Part shown: piece by piece, positions 1 to 8,818 of the stretch
How the letters are laid out: each line of letters begins with the position of its first letter
How positions within the stretch are numbered: position 1 is the stretch's first letter
From: an uncultured bacterium
Lineage (GTDB): Bacteria; Cyanobacteriota; Vampirovibrionia; Gastranaerophilales; Gastranaerophilaceae
Direction of reading: 5' to 3'
Length of the DNA: 58,303 bases
Assembly: GCA_949299935.1 (NCBI GenBank)
Contig: CASGCE010000028.1
Coordinates: 1-58,303 of the forward strand
The notes under the pieces: model-generated
Told to the model about the DNA's origin: nothing
Seen by the model: only the letters and a program-made list of their open reading frames with translations
Database searches by the model: none
Position numbers and translations under genes: made by a program

Positions 1-1359
1 ACAATAATTAACAAAACATACCATAATGCAATTGCCAAAATCCAAAATGAACAAGGACTTTTACCGGAAAAATTCAATGATATTGCGAAAAGTTTAATCA
101 ATCGGTATAACTTAAAAATCGAAAAAAATGAGATAATAAATGTGCTTGTAAATAATACAAACATTTTGTCAAAAGAACCGGAAAAGCTGTTTGAGGTTAT
201 AGAAAAAACAGCAGCTCTTTTAAAAATAAGTCCTGAAGAGCTGGTTCCGGCAACACTGAGACAACCTGCAATGTTTTGTTTAAAACCTGAAACAATTTTG
301 AATAATGTTAATAAAATCTCCGAATTACTTCATACAAGCCCTGAAAATTTTGTATCGGCAGCGCTAAAACAATCGCAGTTATTTTATCAAAAACCAGAAA
401 CAATTTTGAGTAATATAAATAAAAGTTCTGAATTACTTGGGATAAAATCTGAAGACTTTATAAACGCTGCCCTAAAACAGTCGCAGTTATTTTATCAAAA
501 ACCTGAAACTATATTGGACAATGTAAATAAAACCTCTGAATTACTCGGAATAAAACTTAAAAACTTTACAAAAGCTGCATTAAAACGACCCACATTATTT
601 TGTCTAAAACCTGAAACTATTTTGGATAATTTTAATAGGACTTGCGAACAGCTTCACATAAACCCAAAAAATTTTGTATTAGAAGCACTGGGACAACCTC
701 AACTGTTTTATCAAAAACCGGAAACTATATTAGGGAATGTGAATAAGACTTGCGAACTACTTAATATTACTCCTGAAAATTTTATACCGGCTGCCCTAAA
801 ACAGTCGCAGTTATTTTATCAAAAACCTGAAACGATGTTAGGTAATGTGAGTAAAACCTCAAAATTACTCGGAATAAAATCTGAAGACTTTACAAGCGCT
901 GCCCTAAAACAACCCACATTGTTTTGTTTAAAACCCGAAACAATATTAGGTAATGTGAGTAAAACCTCAAAATTATTCGGAATAAAATCTGAAGACTTTA
1001 CAAGCGCTGCTCTAAGACAGCCCGTGTTGTTTTGTTTAAAACCCGAAACTATTTTCAAAAAGGTTAAAATAATTCAATATTACAAAAAAATCCAAAATAA
1101 AAATTATAATAAAATTGTAACCTCTGTGCAATCTGATGCAAAATTATATGAAACAATTTTGAACTATTTAGTCAAAAAATCAGACGGTTTGAAAACCGCT
1201 ATAGCTAAGAAGGATTTTGTGAGATATTTAAATAACAGTAACAGAATATATAATTTTGAAATTCCAAATCACGAAATTGCGAAAGACTTCATAGCGTTTG
1301 TGAAAGAATTTTCCGATAAAAATTTTGGGAAACAAATCTTTATCTTTAAAATTATGTAG
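1..1359 (+). CDS. 36-residue tandem-repeat protein, 5' end outside the window
   Basis: The frame is open from base 1, so the GTG at 142 is probably not the true start and the gene continues leftward. The core is eight consecutive 36-residue units (220-1083). Each has the pattern LGIKxEDFxxAALKQPxLFxxKPETILxNVxKTSEL, which predicts two or three short helices per unit and hence an alpha-solenoid. The spacing, with a P-x-L-F step followed by a leucine-rich helix, resembles mTERF-type helical repeats, but this is only a pattern resemblance. The last 90 or so residues are non-repetitive and lysine-rich. No catalytic motif, signal peptide or membrane segment is visible. The function is unknown; a protein- or nucleic-acid-binding scaffold would fit. 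The giant HD protein follows on the same strand after about 100 bp. Confidence 0.8.
   Translation, partial: TIINKTYHNAIAKIQNEQGLLPEKFNDIAKSLINRYNLKIEKNEIINVLVNNTNILSKEPEKLFEVIEKTAALLKISPEELVPATLRQPAMFCLKPETILNNVNKISELLHTSPENFVSAALKQSQLFYQKPETILSNINKSSELLGIKSEDFINAALKQSQLFYQKPETILDNVNKTSELLGIKLKNFTKAALKRPTLFCLKPETILDNFNRTCEQLHINPKNFVLEALGQPQLFYQKPETILGNVNKTCELLNITPENFIPAALKQSQLFYQKPETMLGNVSKTSKLLGIKSEDFTSAALKQPTLFCLKPETILGNVSKTSKLFGIKSEDFTSAALRQPVLFCLKPETIFKKVKIIQYYKKIQNKNYNKIVTSVQSDAKLYETILNYLVKKSDGLKTAIAKKDFVRYLNNSNRIYNFEIPNHEIAKDFIAFVKEFSDKNFGKQIFIFKIM
220..1083 (+). repeat. Eight in-frame 108-bp tandem repeats
   Basis: Eight units of 108 bp (36 codons each) without gaps. The last units are very similar at nucleotide level: the stretches starting near 841 and 949 are almost the same for about 60 bp. 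This points to recent duplication or gene conversion. Earlier units have diverged, mainly in the first ten codons of the unit. Unit number is likely to vary between strains. Confidence 0.9.
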
Positions 1360-1462
1360 TAGTAAATGAAAAATTATAAAAAATTTACATAATTGAGCTT
1401 ATTTTTAATAAAAAATAAATGATTTATGGCAAAATAAATTATTCAGAATCTTTATAGATTCT

Positions 1463-4400
1463 ATGAAAATATCAACGTACGTAATTGATAAATCTATAAA
1501 CTTCACCTCAATCAATTTAGCAGAGCAAGAAAAAGAAAAATCTGACGAGCTGATTTTCAAAATACGTGAAGAAAAAGATAAAGACAAATTAAAATCAGAA
1601 TTGCTTGATGTGTTCGATAAACACATTAAAAAAGAAGCGGAAATAAAATCAAAAGGTACATATTACCTTGAAGATGTGCTTCAAAAAATGTATCTGAACT
1701 TTTTTGAAGCACTTGAAAATGTAAAAGATATAACAACTGAAAAGCTTGTCGAAATTCTAAATAAAACAAAACCTGAAACTATTACTGAAATTGATTCAAG
1801 CAAAGATAAAATGGAAATACCCGCTCTCATTAATTATGCTAAAATTACTCCGGATTACAAGGAGTATAAAACCAAAGGTCCCATTAAATTAATTCCAAAA
1901 ACATACAATAATAACTCTAACGTAGATTCGGGGAAAAATGTTCGAATTTTAACATATGCAAAGAAAAGTATTCCCCAAGATAGAATAAATAATATAACAT
2001 GGTCATGTCCTTCCAATTCATCTATTTTATCTGGGGATTTAGATAATTTTGATAATTTTAAAAAATATTATGAAAAAATTTATTCTTTAGATTTTTTAGG
2101 CAAGCATGTCCCGGGTATTTCAAAAGCTGCAATTAATCTATACACGAAATTTTGCGATGCAAATGTACCGTTTGCTGAAAGCTCTAAAATTATAAAGATA
2201 ATTTGTGAAGATCAAAACTCAAAGGAATTTGATATTGGTGAAGATTTGATTACCAATTTAATTACTTTGCAAAAAAGTGGCAAATTAGATACACAAATTC
2301 TTCAAACATTAAAAAAATTTCCTTTATCAGATTCAAAAATATCCGAGGTACTGTGTGAGATTGTTCGTTTAAAAGATGAAAATAAACTTACTAATGAAGA
2401 TTTTGAAAATAGTTATACATTACCTTCGATGTTACTTAATTACAAAGAACAAAATACCGCAAACTACCAGATTTTCGATAATTATAAAGATATCTTAAAT
2501 TTTTATATAAAAAATAAAAATACATTATGCAGTAACTCTAACAATAAATCACAAATCCTAACAACCGATAAATTCATAGACCTCTTTAAATTTTCAACTA
2601 CAATTGAGAACAATAAATTAAATATTTCTGATTTGGAAATATGTACTGATTTGGTACTAAAATCGATGATAAAACCTAAAGATTTATACCAAATTATTAA
2701 GAATAACGGTGACAAATTTATTAACTTTATAAAGAAAATTGATGTTGAAAATTATAAAAATACTTTCAAAATAATTTCGAATATACTTACTTTTTCATAT
2801 GATTCTTCAGGTACAGAAATTTTACGCAATGATTTAAGTGAAAGAGAATTAAATTTTATACTGAATGTTCAAGAACTTTTCTGCAGTGTTGCTGACAAAA
2901 TAGGCGGGAAATTTGTAAACGACTATTTTATTGATAAGCTTAATAAAGATATTCCTAATGAAGTGCTAGATAGAATAGAATTTTATATTGAGTCAGATAT
3001 TGAACAAATTCGCCAAAATAAATTGGGGTGCATTAACCTGTATCATTATGCAGACTTAATAGAACTTTACGCAAATAATCCGACTAAAATAGAACAAATT
3101 GAAAAAATATTATTTGACCTAGATAATAGGTTTTATAAGGATAATACGGTTTATTTGGTAGATTGTTTATCGAAAGATAAAAATATTTTAAATAAACAAT
3201 TGCAATTTTTAGATGAAATCCATACCCATATTGATGCTATATTAGATAACTACTATTACTATAAAAATTTTATAAGAAATATTTTACAAGATTCTTCGGA
3301 TGAAGAAGATTTGGATGTTAAAATTGAACTTTTGAAAAAACTATCGCCTAAAATTAATAAATCAAAATTGCAAAGGTTTGTATATTCATATAGCCAACAA
3401 GATTATTTGAGTGATGTTTTTATGCTTGTTAACAGTGTAAACAAAGCAAATAAAGATTTGATTTTTGAAAATTTGAATAACAAAGCTATCAATAAACAAT
3501 ATTTGGCAACTGTTGCTGAATATGTTACTGAGGTAAATAATAAATTCATTGAGGATTTAGTTAGAAATAATAACATTAAAAACAATAATATTCTTTTACC
3601 ATTAGCAAAATCTACATACAAAGATGCTTTTAAAACAGGGTTTATGAAGGAACATTTTGATTACATTTCTTGTGATCATTGCGTCGTTGCTCAGAATGTT
3701 AAACCTGCAAATCAAAAATTATTAAGTCGTTTATATAAAGATAAGTCTTTAAACTTTCCTGAAAATGAAATTATTCAGATTGCACAAAATGTTAATGATA
3801 CCAATTCAGGTTTAATATATCGTTTGTGTACTGATGCAGAACTCAAGTTTTTACCGAACTCAATTAAAAAAATAGCACGTAACATTAATTCCCAAAATAT
3901 AGAATTAGCCACAAAACTTTGTACCGATAAAACGTTAGAATGCCCGCAAGAACAAATAGCAGATATTTTAGCAACGACAACTTTAATTAATAAGAATTTA
4001 AAAGATTTAACTTTGAAACAAAAACTTAGAGTATATAATACTATTAATAATATTCCTGGAAATTTATTAGGTTTATTAAACGAATACAACAACACTGATA
4101 TGAGTACTAAAATTATAGAATTAAAATGCCAAATAGGACAAAGAATGGATTCAATAAACTTGTCAAAAGAACAACAACAGCTTTTTACCAAAAATATATT
4201 AGCTAATAACAATAAAGAAGCAAACGAAATCCTAACCAAATTTGATTTTGGGCAATACGGAAAAAAAGGTTTACCGTTAAAATATGCAAGGACAGAATTT
4301 GTAGATAACATAGAAAATCTGCTTAGAAAATTAAATAAAGCAGAACAGCAAATTGTTCTTGAGCATTTTGGTTTGGTAAAAGGAATTGATGGATTTGATG

Positions 4401-5926
4401 GATTACCTACCAATAAACCATTTAATAATAAGGATGTGTCAGGTAATGTAAAAGATATTGCAGATAAAATAAGAGATGAAATCGAATTATTTACATTAAA
4501 AAATTATATTTATACAGGTGAGCCAAAAGTCGATGAAGTACTCAATTGTTTGATAAAAGGCTTACCTGAATTTACATTTATTATTGGTAAAAAACAACAT
4601 GACACTCATAATTACAGTGTAGATATTCACACATTGAAAGTTTTGCAAAGTGCCATGAATAACCCTCTTTATAAAGATATTTCAGATCAGGATAAGATAA
4701 TATTAAAATTTGCAGCTTTATTACACGATTTTGGGAAAAAAGGAGCTATAATTCATAAAGGTCATGCAAGTTTAAGTGCAGAATATGCGAGATCTATCTT
4801 AGAAAAATTTCCATTCCCACAAAGTATAAAGGATAGAATTATTGATATTGTAGATAATCATCATTGGTTTGAAGCATATAATAAAGGTAAATCTTCTGCG
4901 CAAGATGTTGCAGTACGTTGTCGTAGAGCAGAAGATTTTATGATATATGAAATTTTAGCTAAGGCTGATTTTGAAAATGTAAACAAAGATTTTCATATAT
5001 CTCATTCTGAAGGTGTAAGTAATCAGCGAGAATTTGATAAATTCTTCCAAGAGAAAATGAAAGCAATCGATGAAGCTTTAAATTTAATGTACTCTAAATC
5101 AAATTTAGTTTTTGATACAAAATTTGCTCAGAATGGCACAAAATTTCCTCGAAAAGAGGTCAACATAAGGGGTAAATATAAAGAATTAAAAGTACTTAAT
5201 TTAAATGAATTAAAAAATAATAAAAATATACAAGAATATGGATTTAGTAAGAATGTGACCAAAGGTAATGCTAGCTTTATAGTACATATGACAAATCCGG
5301 ATTCAAATACGATGGAAACTGTTATGACTTTGACTCAAAATGTATTACACCAAAGTGTTTGGTCTACAAGTTTAGTCAAAGCATTAGATAATAAAACATA
5401 TTGTAATAAAAAATTCGGATTTATTTTTGATGTTGACTTGTCAAATATTTCAGAAGTAAATTTTACAAACATCGGTTCGGGTTTAACCAAGAATATTGAA
5501 ACATACAAAAGAATTATACTAAGTTCAGATAACAAAGCCAGAACTTTTGTTCGTGATAATTTAATTAAAGAGCTGTCAATAAAAGGGATTGAAATTACAG
5601 AATCAGAATATATCCAATTAGTAAGTCTTTTAATATCTAAAAAATATGTAACTCAGATAAAAAAAGACATAAAAATTGGAGACAAAATTATTAAGGTAAA
5701 AGATTTAGTTGAATGTATAGAAAAATCAATAAATAAATTATTCGCCGGTAATGATATTCATAATGAGCTGGTAGTTATTAATCCACGAGTTAATGGTCTA
5801 ATAGCGAAAGTTAATGACATTGAAGATTGTCCGGTAGAATTTTTAGAGTTTGCTCACAAGTACGATTTACCAATAATTCTTATGAAAGAGGAAGTCAAAA
5901 AATTTCATATTGGAGAATTGCTATAA
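1463..5926 (+). CDS. Giant (1,487 aa) helical-repeat protein with a C-terminal HD phosphohydrolase domain
   Basis: An HD-superfamily domain lies at about residues 1040-1180: an upstream H near DIHTL, the doublet in LLHDFGKKG, then HKGHASLSAEYAR and DNHH. These are the metal ligands expected of an active HD phosphohydrolase, most like the HD domain of tRNA nucleotidyltransferases. The preceding 1,000 residues are Asn/Lys/Ile-rich and predicted helical, with irregular leucine-rich repeats (about 700-850 is a series of QNVNDTN/RNINSQN type units). The first 120 residues (LEDVLQKMYLNFFEALENV) faintly resemble a sigma-70 region-2 helix pair; this is speculative. No signal peptide or membrane helix is seen. 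The start is the first ATG, with no clear Shine-Dalgarno; a short inverted repeat (AGAATC/GATTCT) sits just before it. The substrate is unknown. Confidence 0.8.
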   Translation: MKISTYVIDKSINFTSINLAEQEKEKSDELIFKIREEKDKDKLKSELLDVFDKHIKKEAEIKSKGTYYLEDVLQKMYLNFFEALENVKDITTEKLVEILNKTKPETITEIDSSKDKMEIPALINYAKITPDYKEYKTKGPIKLIPKTYNNNSNVDSGKNVRILTYAKKSIPQDRINNITWSCPSNSSILSGDLDNFDNFKKYYEKIYSLDFLGKHVPGISKAAINLYTKFCDANVPFAESSKIIKIICEDQNSKEFDIGEDLITNLITLQKSGKLDTQILQTLKKFPLSDSKISEVLCEIVRLKDENKLTNEDFENSYTLPSMLLNYKEQNTANYQIFDNYKDILNFYIKNKNTLCSNSNNKSQILTTDKFIDLFKFSTTIENNKLNISDLEICTDLVLKSMIKPKDLYQIIKNNGDKFINFIKKIDVENYKNTFKIISNILTFSYDSSGTEILRNDLSERELNFILNVQELFCSVADKIGGKFVNDYFIDKLNKDIPNEVLDRIEFYIESDIEQIRQNKLGCINLYHYADLIELYANNPTKIEQIEKILFDLDNRFYKDNTVYLVDCLSKDKNILNKQLQFLDEIHTHIDAILDNYYYYKNFIRNILQDSSDEEDLDVKIELLKKLSPKINKSKLQRFVYSYSQQDYLSDVFMLVNSVNKANKDLIFENLNNKAINKQYLATVAEYVTEVNNKFIEDLVRNNNIKNNNILLPLAKSTYKDAFKTGFMKEHFDYISCDHCVVAQNVKPANQKLLSRLYKDKSLNFPENEIIQIAQNVNDTNSGLIYRLCTDAELKFLPNSIKKIARNINSQNIELATKLCTDKTLECPQEQIADILATTTLINKNLKDLTLKQKLRVYNTINNIPGNLLGLLNEYNNTDMSTKIIELKCQIGQRMDSINLSKEQQQLFTKNILANNNKEANEILTKFDFGQYGKKGLPLKYARTEFVDNIENLLRKLNKAEQQIVLEHFGLVKGIDGFDGLPTNKPFNNKDVSGNVKDIADKIRDEIELFTLKNYIYTGEPKVDEVLNCLIKGLPEFTFIIGKKQHDTHNYSVDIHTLKVLQSAMNNPLYKDISDQDKIILKFAALLHDFGKKGAIIHKGHASLSAEYARSILEKFPFPQSIKDRIIDIVDNHHWFEAYNKGKSSAQDVAVRCRRAEDFMIYEILAKADFENVNKDFHISHSEGVSNQREFDKFFQEKMKAIDEALNLMYSKSNLVFDTKFAQNGTKFPRKEVNIRGKYKELKVLNLNELKNNKNIQEYGFSKNVTKGNASFIVHMTNPDSNTMETVMTLTQNVLHQSVWSTSLVKALDNKTYCNKKFGFIFDVDLSNISEVNFTNIGSGLTKNIETYKRIILSSDNKARTFVRDNLIKELSIKGIEITESEYIQLVSLLISKKYVTQIKKDIKIGDKIIKVKDLVECIEKSINKLFAGNDIHNELVVINPRVNGLIAKVNDIEDCPVEFLEFAHKYDLPIILMKEEVKKFHIGELL

Positions 5927-6081
5927 ATTAATAGGACAATGATAATAAGGGAACAGGGGCTGAAAGGTAAAACGTATTTAAGATAGAGCCTAATTTTTAA
6001 AATTGACAAAAAAGGAGCAAATTGGACTTTATTAGGTCATCATTGTCCTATTAATTTATAATTGTCCTATTAATTTATAGC
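5920..6081. repeat. Inverted-repeat element overlapping the stop of the HD gene
   Basis: A 22-base arm at 5922-5943 is perfectly complementary to 6039-6060. The 21 bases 5920-5940 are perfectly complementary to a second, tandem right arm at 6061-6081. The left arm contains the TAA stop of the upstream gene. About 95 bp lie between the arms with no convincing ORF. It could be a small non-autonomous mobile element (MITE-like) or a very stable transcript end. It sits next to tRNA-Ala. Confidence 0.7.
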
Positions 6082-6089
6082 TATGACAT

Positions 6090-6119
6090 AAAAAAGCCCT
6101 TTGATGAATTCATCAAAGG
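6090..6119 (-). terminator. Rho-independent terminator of tRNA-Ala
   Basis: Perfect 22-base palindrome at 6098-6119 (CCTTTGATGA and its complement), followed on the minus strand by GGGC and a six-T run. It lies 20 bases beyond the 3' end of the minus-strand tRNA. Confidence 0.85.
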
Positions 6120-6138
6120 TGCTAATTGTCTCTTAAAT

Positions 6139-6211
6139 TGGAGGTTAGGAGATTCGAACTCCTGACCCTCTGCGTGCAAAGCAGATGCTCTACCAGCTGA
6201 GCTAAACCCCC
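6139..6211 (-). tRNA. tRNA-Ala (TGC)
   Basis: The minus strand folds as a 73-nt cloverleaf: acceptor GGGGGTT/AACCTCC, D-stem GCTC/GAGC, anticodon stem TCTGC/GCAGA with loop TTTGCAC (anticodon TGC), T-arm AGGAG-TTCGAAT-CTCCT, discriminator A. CCA is not encoded. Confidence 0.95.
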
Positions 6212-6360
6212 AAATTAATATTTTTTAATATTAATCTTTGGTCAAACGAAAAAATTGTATTTTTTGATTTGGCGGGTAATGCATACAACTTTTTGTTTAC
6301 GGTATTTATTTGTCACATCCTTTATTTTACATGAAGAATTTTTTTTGTAAAGTACTTTGA

Positions 6361-6717
6361 CTATAATTTTTCCCACAGTTCTTTCAACATGTATTCAAGT
6401 CGTTTTTTATCATGGAGATACCACCATCCGAGTATTGTTTCGAAGGCTGTTGCTTGACGATATTTTACTTGATTTGCTCTTCTGGCAATCGGAACTGTTA
6501 AATTTCTTCCTCGTCTTACTATTTCTTGTTCCTCGTCGGTTAATTTTTCTTCCAATGCTATCAGCAGCTTGGCTTGATAAGAAAAATTTACTTTATCGGT
6601 TGTTATTTTATGCAGCTGTTTAGAATTTTGTGTCATTAAAATTGTATGTTCTCTAACGAACAGTTCCCATATAGCATCACCCAAATATGCATAGTGTCTC
6701 AGATTCATTTCTGCCAT
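6361..6717 (-). CDS. mrnC: Mini-ribonuclease III
   Basis: 118 residues, a single RNase III catalytic domain without a dsRNA-binding domain, the usual size of Mini-III. The motif HYAYLGDAIWELFVRE carries the conserved acidic residue of helix 1, and ATAFETILGWWYL near residue 92 carries the second acidic site. In this family the enzyme acts as a dimer and trims the ends of 23S rRNA precursors. A TATACT box abuts the first ATG; the second Met (residue 4) is an alternative start. It stands alone, downstream of nothing on its strand. Confidence 0.9.
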   Translation of the reverse strand: MAEMNLRHYAYLGDAIWELFVREHTILMTQNSKQLHKITTDKVNFSYQAKLLIALEEKLTDEEQEIVRRGRNLTVPIARRANQVKYRQATAFETILGWWYLHDKKRLEYMLKELWEKL

Positions 6718-6794
6718 AGTATAATTTTACTATAAAAAATTTACAAGTTGTTTTATAAGATTTATTGTGAGATAATAGTTGCACAGGAGACATA

Positions 6795-7436
6795 ATGAAA
6801 AGGGTAGTTATAATTTTTATAATTTGTTTTGCGTGTAATATGTCTTATGCATTTGCAAAGTCTTATAATGAGCCGTTTTGCAAAAGTTCTTCGGACTGTA
6901 AGTGTGATTGTAAAACTCAGTTAAAAAACTCAAAGTATTCATCCTACAAGCCAAGAGAAGTTTTTGCTGATGATTTAAAGTTTAACAAAAATTTTGCTGA
7001 TCAAGTTAAAAAAGAACGTGCCGCCGTTTCTAATGCACTTGGTCTAAGCGAGGAGCAAGCTAAACTCCGGGTAGAAATGACTAAAGAAAATACGATTATT
7101 CTTCAAGAAAAATTTCGTAATCTTTGTGACGAGAATTATAAGCTAAAAATATTGAAAGCCGAAAATGCTTCTAAAAGTACTATTAAAGCTCAAGAGGAAA
7201 ATATTAATTGCATCAAAAGGGAAATAAAAGCAATTATCGAAAAGGAAAACAAAGAATTTAACAAGATTCTTGATCGTGAGCAGCGTGCTAAGTTAAAAAT
7301 GATACAAAAACTTCAACGTAAAGCTATGAAAGATAGTACAAAACAGAAGAATTATTATAAATCAAATCCTAAAATGCGACCTTTCGCACTGCCGGAAAAA
7401 CAGAATTGTGATTGTGTTACGGGTGAATTAGAATAA
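6795..7436 (+). CDS. Secreted Spy/CpxP-like periplasmic protein
   Basis: 213 residues. The N-terminus is a signal peptide (KR, then a hydrophobic stretch ending near MSYAFA). A Cys-rich segment follows (residues 29-41, several CxC). The body is a long amphipathic helical region with two LTxxQ-like motifs, LGLSEEQ near residue 75 and LDREQRAKL near residue 155, as in Spy/CpxP proteins that bind misfolded or metal-stressed envelope proteins. SD AGGAGAC precedes the ATG. The poly-G leader ORF of the prepilin starts only 13 bp after its stop, so the two are probably co-transcribed. The Spy assignment rests on the motif and architecture only. Confidence 0.7.
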   Translation: MKRVVIIFIICFACNMSYAFAKSYNEPFCKSSSDCKCDCKTQLKNSKYSSYKPREVFADDLKFNKNFADQVKKERAAVSNALGLSEEQAKLRVEMTKENTIILQEKFRNLCDENYKLKILKAENASKSTIKAQEENINCIKREIKAIIEKENKEFNKILDREQRAKLKMIQKLQRKAMKDSTKQKNYYKSNPKMRPFALPEKQNCDCVTGELE

Positions 7437-7449
7437 GGAGGGGAGTAGT

Positions 7450-7497
7450 ATGCAAATAATTTCAGGAAAGGTTAACGGGGGGGGGCGACTCCTCTAA
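7450..7497 (+). other. Poly-G leader ORF of prepilin 1 (candidate frameshift switch)
   Basis: A strong SD (AAGGAGGGG) precedes ATG 7450. This opens a 15-codon ORF with nine consecutive G at 7477-7485; the ORF ends GGGRLL-stop at 7495-7497. The prepilin frame is one base back and has a TAA (7473-7475) directly before the G tract, so it cannot be entered from upstream without a shift. A -1 slip on the Gs, or one extra G, joins MQIISGKVNGGG to ATPLSRKDKGFAPIDV and on into the prepilin. The same layout occurs at 25831 and 39399. Confidence 0.75.
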
Positions 7498-7515
7498 GTA
7501 GAAAAGACAAGGGTT

Positions 7516-7544
7516 TTGCCCCAATTGACGTTATGTGCTATAAT
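7516..7544 (+). promoter_or_regulatory. Promoter for leaderless prepilin 1
   Basis: TTGCCC (7516-7521), a 17-bp spacer, then extended -10 TGC-TATAAT (7539-7544), six bases before ATG 7551. Transcription would start at or next to the A of the ATG. The same DNA also encodes part of the long N-terminus if the frameshifted form is made. Confidence 0.7.
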
Positions 7545-7550
7545 TCAAAT

Positions 7551-8339
7551 ATGAAGAATTATAGTTCAAGAAAAGGTTTTACGTTAGCAGAGGTATTGAT
7601 AACGCTTGCAATAATCGGTATAGTAGCGGCGATAACAATACCGACAATATCAAAGAATATTCAGCAAGCTGTACTAAAGAACCAATTTAAGAAATTTTAT
7701 AGTACGTTTTCTCAGGCAGTATATGGTATACAGACAAAAGCAGGTCGACCTATAAAATGTCATTATTGGAGTAGCAATCCTTATTCAGGTAAATGTACTG
7801 CTACTTGTCCTGTAAAAAATGAATATGGTACGTGTATAGGTGGGAATGTATGTGCTGAAACAGGGTTATCTATTCCTTCAGATTATGTTGGTCCTATGAG
7901 TGAGTGTCGAAAATTTCACGAAGAATTATTTATTAATACGTTAAAAACGGTAAAAATATGTAAAGACCATGCATATGAACAGGGTTGTTTACCGAAGGAT
8001 TTTAGAGGAGCAGATGTCATTAATTCTGAAAAAAATCCAGATAATAACTATGATCCGAACGGTAATTTTTCAGATAATAAAATAAAAAACAATTATCCTG
8101 TATTTGTTTTAGCAGATGGGACTTATGTTATAGGCTTTGCTGTATATTTCCCCCAAATGCCACTATATACAGTCGATATAAATGGCCATAAAGGCCCTAA
8201 CAAATGGGGATATGATATATTTTCTTTTAGGCTTAAAGGGGACTTAAATAATGGTATTAAGGTATTTAGCAGTACTGCATATGCCACGGAAAAGGGCGGT
8301 AAAACATTCGAGCAGATGTATAATGAATGTTTTAAATAG
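7551..8339 (+). CDS. Prepilin-like protein 1 (type IV pilin/pseudopilin N-terminus)
   Basis: The N-terminus SSRKG-FTLAEV is a prepilin peptidase site: Gly at -1, Phe at +1, Glu at +5, then a hydrophobic helix LITLAIIGIVAAITIPT. The C-terminal domain is Cys-rich and ends with the family pattern VLADGTYV...DINGHKGPNKWGYDIF, shared with prepilin 2. It is presumably a minor pilin or pseudopilin in the inner membrane or a pilus/type II secretion fibre. ATG 7551 is chosen because of the -10 box six bases upstream; ATG 7533 (MCYNSNM) lies inside the promoter. An alternative product starts at 7450 and is joined by a -1 frameshift in the G tract. No Shine-Dalgarno precedes 7551. Confidence 0.85.
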   Translation: MKNYSSRKGFTLAEVLITLAIIGIVAAITIPTISKNIQQAVLKNQFKKFYSTFSQAVYGIQTKAGRPIKCHYWSSNPYSGKCTATCPVKNEYGTCIGGNVCAETGLSIPSDYVGPMSECRKFHEELFINTLKTVKICKDHAYEQGCLPKDFRGADVINSEKNPDNNYDPNGNFSDNKIKNNYPVFVLADGTYVIGFAVYFPQMPLYTVDINGHKGPNKWGYDIFSFRLKGDLNNGIKVFSSTAYATEKGGKTFEQMYNECFK

Positions 8340-8408
8340 CTATTAATTGCTATCTAAATAAACTGTATATTGGTAATTGATACTAATATTTAATTAAGAA
8401 GTTTCATT

Positions 8409-8445
8409 AAAAAAACAAATAAGCGACTACTTTGGTCGCTTATTA
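8409..8445 (-). terminator. Terminator between convergent genes
   Basis: Hairpin AATAAGCGAC/GTCGCTTATT (8419-8445) with a seven-base A run on its left, giving a T run for minus-strand transcripts. On the plus strand the tail is only U-rich, so it may work weakly in both directions. Confidence 0.8.
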
Positions 8446-8718
8446 TTATTTCCATAATTTTTTTATCCTATAAATTATGTCTGTTAACCATTTTTTCAGG
8501 TCAAATTCGTCATCATCTGTTAATGGAAGTTTTCCACTCATTGTAAAAGTATCAACTTCGGGTTTTTGTGCGAAAATGTTCAATTCTTCATGTTTTTCTT
8601 CGTGTTCTCGTCTGCCTTGACTCATATAACCAAGGTTGCCGGCACCGCCATCGTTTTGCATATTCGCTGCGGCTTTTATTACCGGTTTTGAACTCAAAAC
8701 ATTTACATCGAAACTCAT
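8446..8718 (-). CDS. Small hypothetical protein, 90 aa
   Basis: No family recognised. The N-terminal half is polar and probably disordered (Asn, Gly, His and Glu rich: REHEEKHEEL). The C-terminus is a basic amphipathic helix (KKWLTDIIYRIKKLWK) that could touch a membrane or partner. No signal peptide. SD AGGGG lies before the ATG, and a terminator directly follows the stop, so it looks like a real single-gene unit. Confidence 0.6.
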   Translation of the reverse strand: MSFDVNVLSSKPVIKAAANMQNDGGAGNLGYMSQGRREHEEKHEELNIFAQKPEVDTFTMSGKLPLTDDDEFDLKKWLTDIIYRIKKLWK

Positions 8719-8818
8719 TTTTCCGACCCCTAGTTTTTTCCCTTATATATATAAAGTATTTTTCATAAAGAAATGTTACAATTTAAGACAAATTGTAACA
8801 AAAATTTTACAATATGTT

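Noticed and set aside
819-1058. Minus-strand ORF inside the repeat gene.
   Set aside because: Open only because the 108-bp repeat has no stop in that frame; a shadow of the real gene.
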